In this document: positions 13,987-18,260 of the stretch, one piece after another
Layout of the letters: every line of letters begins with the position of its first letter
Numbering within the stretch: position 1 is the stretch's first letter
Source: Rubrivivax sp.
Lineage (GTDB): Bacteria > Pseudomonadota > Gammaproteobacteria > Burkholderiales > Burkholderiaceae
Assembly (NCBI GenBank): GCA_004211235.1
Contig: SEEY01000012.1
Span: forward strand, 1 to 18,260
Direction of reading: 5' to 3'
DNA: 18,260 nt
Notes under the pieces: generated by a model
The model's database searches: none
Told to the model about the DNA's origin: nothing
Seen by the model: the letters and a program-made list of their open reading frames with translations, nothing else
Translations under genes and position numbers: made by a program

Positions 13987-14730
13987 TCATGCCTTGCGCT
14001 GCGACAGCAGCCACGGGAACAGGTCAGGGTCCTGGTAGGCCGGCGTCCACGAGTCGTGGCCGACGCCGGGGTAGATGGTCAGCGACGCCTTGCCGCCCGC
14101 GGCACGCAGCGCTTCCACGCAGGCGACGTGCGGCGCCAGCGGCACCGACCGGTCCTGGTCGCCGTGGTAGGCGCGCACCGGCACATTGCGCATCGCCGCG
14201 ACCCTGGCCGCATCGCCGAAGCCGCAGACCGGGGCGATAGCCGCGAGATCCTGCGGATAGGCGGTGGCCCACTGCCACACGCCGTAGCCGCCCAGCGACA
14301 GGCCGGTGGCGACGCAGCGCTGCGCGTCCACATGCAGCCGGGACTGCAATGCGCCGAGCAGCTTGTGCAGGCGCTGCGGATCCCAGCGGGCGCCCTCTTC
14401 CAGCTGCGGGCTGACGAGGATGCACGGATAGGCCACGCCACGTGTGGCCCACATCGGCGGGCCGTGGATCTTGACCTTCTCCAGGTCGGTGCCGCGCTCG
14501 CCGGAGCCGTGCAGGAAGACAGCCAGCGGCCAGCGCTCGCTGCGCTGTGCGTACTCGGGCGGCAGCCAGACCCAGAAGCGTTCGCCCTCCAGCTGCCAGG
14601 CGCGCTGCTCGCCGGCGGCGAGGCCGTCGGGCACGGTCGGCGGCAGGGACGCGCAGCCGCTGAACAGCGGCGCGGTCAGCGCGGTGAGGGCGGGCGTCGT
14701 CAACAGCAGTTGGCGGCGGTTCATCGTCAT
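13987..14730 (-). CDS. Lipoprotein alpha/beta-hydrolase (esterase) with twin-arginine signal
   Basis: A 247-residue exported hydrolase. The N-terminus MTMNRRQLLLTTPALTALTA carries an RR pair followed by a hydrophobic core, then FSGC with C26 as probable lipidated cysteine, giving a Tat-type lipoprotein signal. The alpha/beta-hydrolase core shows an oxyanion segment FLHGSGERG (72-80), nucleophile S145 in GLSLGGYG, acid D193 in YHGDQDRSVP and H225 in GVGHDSW. This resembles polyhydroxybutyrate depolymerase/feruloyl-esterase-like or dienelactone-like carboxylesterases. The substrate is probably an ester on a carbohydrate, given its neighbours, but this is inference. Its start overlaps the upstream glycosidase stop by ATGA, so the two are coupled. 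ATG 14724 is a possible alternative start and would keep the RR motif. Confidence 0.85.
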   Translation of the reverse strand: MTMNRRQLLLTTPALTALTAPLFSGCASLPPTVPDGLAAGEQRAWQLEGERFWVWLPPEYAQRSERWPLAVFLHGSGERGTDLEKVKIHGPPMWATRGVAYPCILVSPQLEEGARWDPQRLHKLLGALQSRLHVDAQRCVATGLSLGGYGVWQWATAYPQDLAAIAPVCGFGDAARVAAMRNVPVRAYHGDQDRSVPLAPHVACVEALRAAGGKASLTIYPGVGHDSWTPAYQDPDLFPWLLSQRKA

Positions 14731-17717
14731 GGCGTGGTCTCCAGTTCAACGATCATGGCACCGGCCGGCAGCGGCAACTCGCGGCCCTGCCAGGTCAGCG
14801 GTCGGCCGTCCGCGTTCGCGCGCGGCAGCGGCGCCCCGCCGGGCCAGGCCAGGCGCAGTTCTCCGGGCAGGCCCTCGGGGCGGCGGTCGATGTGCAGCGT
14901 CCAGCCGCTGCCGCGGCGCACGAGGCGGTAGTCCAGCCGGCCCCAGGCGGTGGACAGGCCAGTCACACCGATGTCGCCGGCCTCGCGCCACGCCTGCGGG
15001 ATGCCGGCGGCCAGCACGAGGCTGCCCGAGGTCCCGTCGACAGCTTCGCGCTCCCAGGCCAGCAGGTCGAGCGCGGCGCGCAGGTAGTCGGACGAGATCC
15101 AGGCATGCGGCATGTCGCCGAGGAATTGCGGCTTGCGGGCGTCGGGCAGCACGACCTCGGCCCACTGGTGCCAGCCGGCCGGCCGCTGGTGCGTGAAGAA
15201 CCAGGCCAGCAACCGGTGCGCATCGTCGACGCGGCCCAGCCGCACGAGGGCGCTGACGTTGCGCAGCTCGTAGGGCGTGTAGTCCTTCCAGGGCTTGGCG
15301 CCGGTGATGCGCGCGTCGGCCTCGGCCACGTAGCGGTCGAAGGTGCCGCGCAGCAGTTGCGGGTCGAGCTTGTCGGCCTGCGTGGGGTTCAGCGCCATCG
15401 TCGTGGAGGTGGCGTCGAAGTCGCCGCGGTCGGCAGCGCCGGCGATGTGGTCGAGCTTGTAATGCGCGGCGGTCGCAGCGACGGAGGCGGTGAGGTCGGC
15501 CTCGAACTCGTCGCGTGACACGGCCCAGCGGACGGCGCTGGCCGTGTCGCCGAGCGCCTGCGCGATCTGCACCGCATCCTTGTAGCCGCGCAGGGCCCAG
15601 AAGTCGTCCCAGTACGAATAGGCCGGCTTGTCGCTGTAACCCTCGTGGCTGATCGACGGCGGCATCAGCCCGTTGAATCTGGGATCGGCGCCGGGCCTGC
15701 GCTCGCTCTGGCGCAGTGCTTCCATCCACGCGACGACCTTCTGCACCTTGGGCCAGTGGCGCTCCAGCAGCGCGCGGTCCTGCGGCCCCTGGTTCGAATG
15801 CCGCCACAGCTCGGCGATGGCGAACAGGTACTGGCCGTGGCTGTCGTTCTCGACGACCGGGTCGGCGCCGCGCTGATCCACGCAGCAGGGCACCTTGCCG
15901 GAGTCGAAGATGAAGCCGCCGAACCAGTCGACGAATTCCTGCGCCGCCTTGGTCTCGCCCATGCGCACGAGGCCGGCCACCATCATGGCGCCGTCGCGGA
16001 TCCAGGAGCGGGCATAGGAGCGCGTGCCGGGCCGCAGCGCGGGCCCGTCACGGGACATCAGGATCTGCGCGAGTGCAGCGCGCATCGTGTCGACGATGGG
16101 CGCGGCCTGCGGTGGCAGTTGCAGTTCGAGGACGCCGAGGCGGTCGCGCCATTGCGCCGCGGCGACGGCAAGGCGGGTGTCGAGGCTGGCGGCGTCACCG
16201 TTGCCGGTGACCCAGCCGAAGCTGCGTGACTCGCCCGCTGCGAGGTCCACGTCGAAGCGCAGCAGGGCCGACGGCAGAGCGTCGGTGTCGACCAGCTGCG
16301 TGAGCGGCGGCGCCTTCAGCAGCGTGGCCAGGCCCGGGGCGCTGCGCCAGGGCGCGGCGCGCACTTCGGTGGGCGTCTCGCGCGGGGTGATGCGCAGGCC
16401 CGGCGCGGTGAGGCTGCCGTCTGCCCACGTGACGGAAGGCAATGGGCTGATGCCGCCCGGCGTCGACAGGAACTGCTGCGGCGGGTTGACCTGCCAGGGC
16501 CGCAGGGCCAGCAGCAGCGAATAGTGCTGCGACTTGGGGGTCGGGTTGCGCAGCGTGTAGCGGGCGAGCAGCTTCGGGTCCGCGGCCGGGCCGTCGGCAG
16601 CGGCTTCGACGCGCAGTTCCACCTCCGCATGCCGCCACTGCACGACCGGCAGCGCGTGCTCGACGAGGCTGTGTTCGCTGCGCACCTGTGCCCAGGTGAT
16701 GAGGTTGCCGTTGGCCAGCCGCACGGCCGGCTCGATGCTGGGGCCGCCGCGGGCCAGCTCGATGGCGCCGTCTTCGCTGACCACGCCGGAGCGCTGCGCG
16801 CCGCCGTCCACGCCGACGACAGTCCAGTAGTTCTGCTCGCCGATGAAGGCGCGCGGCAGGTCGCCGCGCGGCAGTGCCTTCGCGACTTCGGCGACGGCGG
16901 CGTTGCGGTCGGGCCATTGGGCCGCGTCGCGCAGCTGCACGTCGGGCGGCTTCCTGCCTTCGTAGCGAAGGCGCAGCCAGCGCCATTCCTGCTCGCCGAC
17001 GAAGACCGCGCGACCGGGGTTGACGGACAGCAGCTTCCAGCGCCGGTTGTCGTCCGACACCTCGATGCGGGTGGCGGCGCCGCTGGCGAACCACAGGCCG
17101 TTGAATTCGCGCAGGCGCTGGAAGTCCAGCGTCACCTCGCCGCCACGGAGCTTGCGTTTCGGCTCGGGCCAGGTCTTGGGTGCGGGCTCACGGGGCTCCA
17201 GGCTGAGCGCGCCGACGCACAGCGCCCCGGCACCGCCGCCGTTCTGCTGGCCGGCGACGACGACAAACTCGATGAACTGGCTGCGCTTGAGCTCGCGGTC
17301 TGGCGTGGGGCCCCAGGCGAAGGCGATGTGGCGGCGCTTGAAGCTGTGGTCGGTGAGGGTCTCGGGCAGTGGGAAGGCGGGGCGGTTGACCCACCAGACG
17401 TTGTCGCCGCTGGCGTCGACGAGCTTGATCTGCAGGTCGTTGTTGTTGTTCTTGCTGCTGCCCTTGAGCTGGGTGGTTAGCGCGAAGTCAGCGGGCCAGT
17501 CGAGGGGCAGCTCGCGGCGCAGGACGGCGTAGCCGGAGACGCCGGCGAAGTCGTAGTCGAGGCAGAGGCTGTCGTCCCGGGCGTCACGGCGGACGGTCGC
17601 CTTCACCTGGTCGGACGCGGTGGCCTTCCAGGGGGTGGCGTCCTTCATGTCGTCGAGGACGGTGGCGGCGGCCCATTGAGAGGCGCCAAGCAGCAGCGCG
17701 ACAAAAAGGCGCCTCAC
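14727..17717 (-). CDS. Secreted multidomain protein with alpha/alpha-barrel glycosidase-like domain
   Basis: A 996-residue exported protein. A Sec signal peptide (MRRLFVALLLGASQWAAA, cleavage near 18) leads to a beta-sandwich domain (about 20-175; LDYDFAGVSGYAVLRRELPL, carbohydrate-binding or CIA30-like). A discoidin-like stretch follows (about 190-260; VTLDFQRLREFNGLWFASG), then a beta-rich region (about 280-530). The C-terminal part (about 535-900) looks like a six-hairpin barrel. Its signatures are YARSWIRDGAMMVAGLVRMG from Y568, VENDSHGQYLFAIAELWRH, and HAWISSDYLRAALDLLAWE. The R-D-G-A segment recalls GH15/GH63-like and debranching-type barrels, but I cannot assign a GH family or catalytic pair. 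It starts with GTG 17717, and AAGGA lies nine bases upstream. It is first in the three-gene cluster and ends in a 4-nt overlap with the esterase. The expected location is the periplasm or outside the cell. Confidence 0.78.
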   Translation of the reverse strand: MRRLFVALLLGASQWAAATVLDDMKDATPWKATASDQVKATVRRDARDDSLCLDYDFAGVSGYAVLRRELPLDWPADFALTTQLKGSSKNNNNDLQIKLVDASGDNVWWVNRPAFPLPETLTDHSFKRRHIAFAWGPTPDRELKRSQFIEFVVVAGQQNGGGAGALCVGALSLEPREPAPKTWPEPKRKLRGGEVTLDFQRLREFNGLWFASGAATRIEVSDDNRRWKLLSVNPGRAVFVGEQEWRWLRLRYEGRKPPDVQLRDAAQWPDRNAAVAEVAKALPRGDLPRAFIGEQNYWTVVGVDGGAQRSGVVSEDGAIELARGGPSIEPAVRLANGNLITWAQVRSEHSLVEHALPVVQWRHAEVELRVEAAADGPAADPKLLARYTLRNPTPKSQHYSLLLALRPWQVNPPQQFLSTPGGISPLPSVTWADGSLTAPGLRITPRETPTEVRAAPWRSAPGLATLLKAPPLTQLVDTDALPSALLRFDVDLAAGESRSFGWVTGNGDAASLDTRLAVAAAQWRDRLGVLELQLPPQAAPIVDTMRAALAQILMSRDGPALRPGTRSYARSWIRDGAMMVAGLVRMGETKAAQEFVDWFGGFIFDSGKVPCCVDQRGADPVVENDSHGQYLFAIAELWRHSNQGPQDRALLERHWPKVQKVVAWMEALRQSERRPGADPRFNGLMPPSISHEGYSDKPAYSYWDDFWALRGYKDAVQIAQALGDTASAVRWAVSRDEFEADLTASVAATAAHYKLDHIAGAADRGDFDATSTTMALNPTQADKLDPQLLRGTFDRYVAEADARITGAKPWKDYTPYELRNVSALVRLGRVDDAHRLLAWFFTHQRPAGWHQWAEVVLPDARKPQFLGDMPHAWISSDYLRAALDLLAWEREAVDGTSGSLVLAAGIPQAWREAGDIGVTGLSTAWGRLDYRLVRRGSGWTLHIDRRPEGLPGELRLAWPGGAPLPRANADGRPLTWQGRELPLPAGAMIVELETTP

Positions 17718-17773
17718 GTTGCGCTTTCCTTAGGCCAGGAGTGGTGCCGGGATTTCGCCCCGGCGGGCGAGTC

Positions 17774-17795
17774 ACTTTCTGGGCCGCCAGAAAGT
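17774..17795. other. Perfect 9-bp inverted repeat upstream of the carbohydrate cluster
   Basis: ACTTTCTGG (17774-17782) and CCAGAAAGT (17787-17795) flank a 4-nt loop. On the minus strand this lies about 57-78 bases before the GTG start of the 996-residue protein, so it is in its promoter or leader. It could be an operator, an mRNA leader hairpin or simply one end of the intergenic repeat. No T-tract supports a terminator. Confidence 0.6.
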
Positions 17796-18232
17796 AACCA
17801 AAGAGCTCCCCCCTGACCGCCCCGCCCTTCGCTGCGCTTCGGGTTCCCTGCGGTACTCAGCCCCGAAGCCCCGCGCCGAACTCGCGCCGCTACGCTCTGC
17901 TCAAACAGGCGTCGCGAGTCAGTTCTCGATGCGAGCTTCGCTCGCGGGCTTCGGGTCTTCCGTTCCTCGGCGGGGCTAAAAGGGGGCATACGAAATACGT
18001 CCACCGGACGGATTTCGGGTTTGGCTGTTGGCTGTTGCGGCTGTTCAACGGGTCCCCTTTGGAGGAGCCGAGAAGCGCAGAACGCCGAGGCGTGCGCGCA
18101 GCGCACTTCGTCAACTGACTCCGCACGGCTGTCTGAGCGCAGCGTAGCGAAGCGAGTTCCGTGCGGGCCTCGGCGTTCGAGCATCGCAGGGAACCCCTCG
18201 CAGAGGGGCGACGGAGCAGGGGCGACTTTTTG

Positions 18233-18260
18233 CCTTCTTTTTGGTCGCTCAAAAAGAAGG
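18233..18260. other. 10-bp perfect hairpin at the window edge
   Basis: CCTTCTTTTT (18233-18242), an 8-nt loop GGTCGCTC and AAAAAGAAGG (18251-18260) form a perfect stem that finishes exactly at the last base of the window. The T-run lies within the arm and not after a GC stem, so a classical rho-independent terminator is not supported. It is probably the boundary structure of the intergenic repeat, or may extend beyond the window. Confidence 0.6.

Larger units (their letters stand above)
17740..18260. repeat. Structured intergenic repeat region with multiple hairpins, no gene
   Basis: This stretch of about 520 bp carries no credible coding sequence. Open frames on the minus strand are Arg/Ser-rich, lack ribosome sites and overlap each other. 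It is rich in perfect inverted repeats: 17746-17764 (6-bp stem), 17774-17795 (9-bp stem ACTTTCTGG), 17931-17945 (6 bp), a nested pair 18080-18091/18167-18178 (12 bp) with 18121-18128/18159-18166 (8 bp), 18194-18208 (6 bp) and 18233-18260 (10 bp). The vocabulary (CTTCGCTGCGCTTCGGGTTC, CCAGAAAGT, AAAAAGAAGG) resembles the dispersed intergenic repeats of Burkholderiales genomes. Family identity and copy number cannot be confirmed here. The left end includes the upstream region of the secreted glycosidase-like gene. Confidence 0.6.

Noticed and set aside
10800..14240. Very long plus-strand open frame opposite the GH94 gene
   Set aside because: It is antisense to a clear GH94 coding region. The translation is Gln/Arg/His/Gly-rich with no domain pattern, a usual artefact of high-GC codon bias leaving the opposite frame open.
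17714..18184. 156-residue minus-strand frame upstream of the 996-residue gene
   Set aside because: Low-complexity Arg/Ser/Pro content, no ribosome site, and it is formed by inverted-repeat sequence, so it is best explained as translated intergenic repeat.
17890..18252. 120-residue minus-strand frame starting MSDQKEGKKSPLL
   Set aside because: It overlaps another frame in the same repeat. Its start is made by the edge hairpin sequence, with no domain or coding signature.
1..18260. CRISPR array, tRNA, rRNA or insertion sequence
   Set aside because: No regularly spaced repeat series, no tRNA cloverleaf or rRNA sequence, and no transposase-like frame were seen on either strand. The only exact long repeat is the two-copy 63-bp unit.

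Overview
The window is GC-rich, densely packed bacterial chromosome. Gene content and order (argB, pyrimidine 5'-nucleotidase, slmA; then hisI, hisE, HIT, tatA, tatB, tatC) are typical of Betaproteobacteria, most likely order Burkholderiales. The high GC and the structured intergenic repeat near the right edge fit the Roseateles/Rubrivivax/Comamonadaceae side of that order. This placement is inferred from gene order and protein resemblance, not from a database search. I see no rRNA, tRNA, CRISPR array, phage or insertion sequence.

Region A (1-6602, all minus strand) is one long co-directional run. In transcription order it reads argB, HAD nucleotidase, NarL-type response regulator, slmA, DUF815-type ATPase, mutT-like Nudix gene, hisI, hisE, HIT hydrolase, tatA, tatB and tatC (cut by the window edge). 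Most junctions overlap by 1-8 nt or are separated by fewer than 30 nt, which implies strong translational coupling. The run mixes arginine and histidine biosynthesis, nucleotide sanitation, division-site control (SlmA) and folded-protein export (Tat). An exact 63-bp-period tandem repeat with an internal palindrome sits on the argB/nucleotidase junction and is read in frame as an N-terminal extension of the nucleotidase.

Region B (6658-9126) holds an unrecognised periplasmic protein and a small two-TM membrane protein (both minus). Almost overlapping the latter's start, a plus-strand pair follows: a CDF cation-efflux transporter and D-aminoacyl-tRNA deacylase (dtd), coupled by a 4-nt overlap.

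Region C (9159-10661, minus) holds a small secreted parallel beta-helix protein, a gene-free stretch with an 11-bp tandem repeat ending in an 18-bp perfect palindrome, and a 76-aa two-TM orphan.

Region D (10662-17717, minus) is the most interesting accessory part: a three-gene carbohydrate cluster. It encodes a 996-aa Sec-exported protein with N-terminal beta-sandwich domains and a C-terminal alpha/alpha-barrel glycosidase-like domain, a twin-arginine lipoprotein alpha/beta-hydrolase, and a 1095-aa cytoplasmic GH94 glycoside phosphorylase whose size and N-terminus resemble 1,2-beta-oligoglucan phosphorylases. The picture I infer is extracytoplasmic processing and de-esterification of a glucan, followed by phosphorolysis inside the cell to glucose-1-phosphate. 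No transporter or dedicated regulator lies within the window.

Region E (about 17740-18260) has no convincing gene. It is a structured intergenic repeat with several perfect hairpins, the last of which ends exactly at the window edge.
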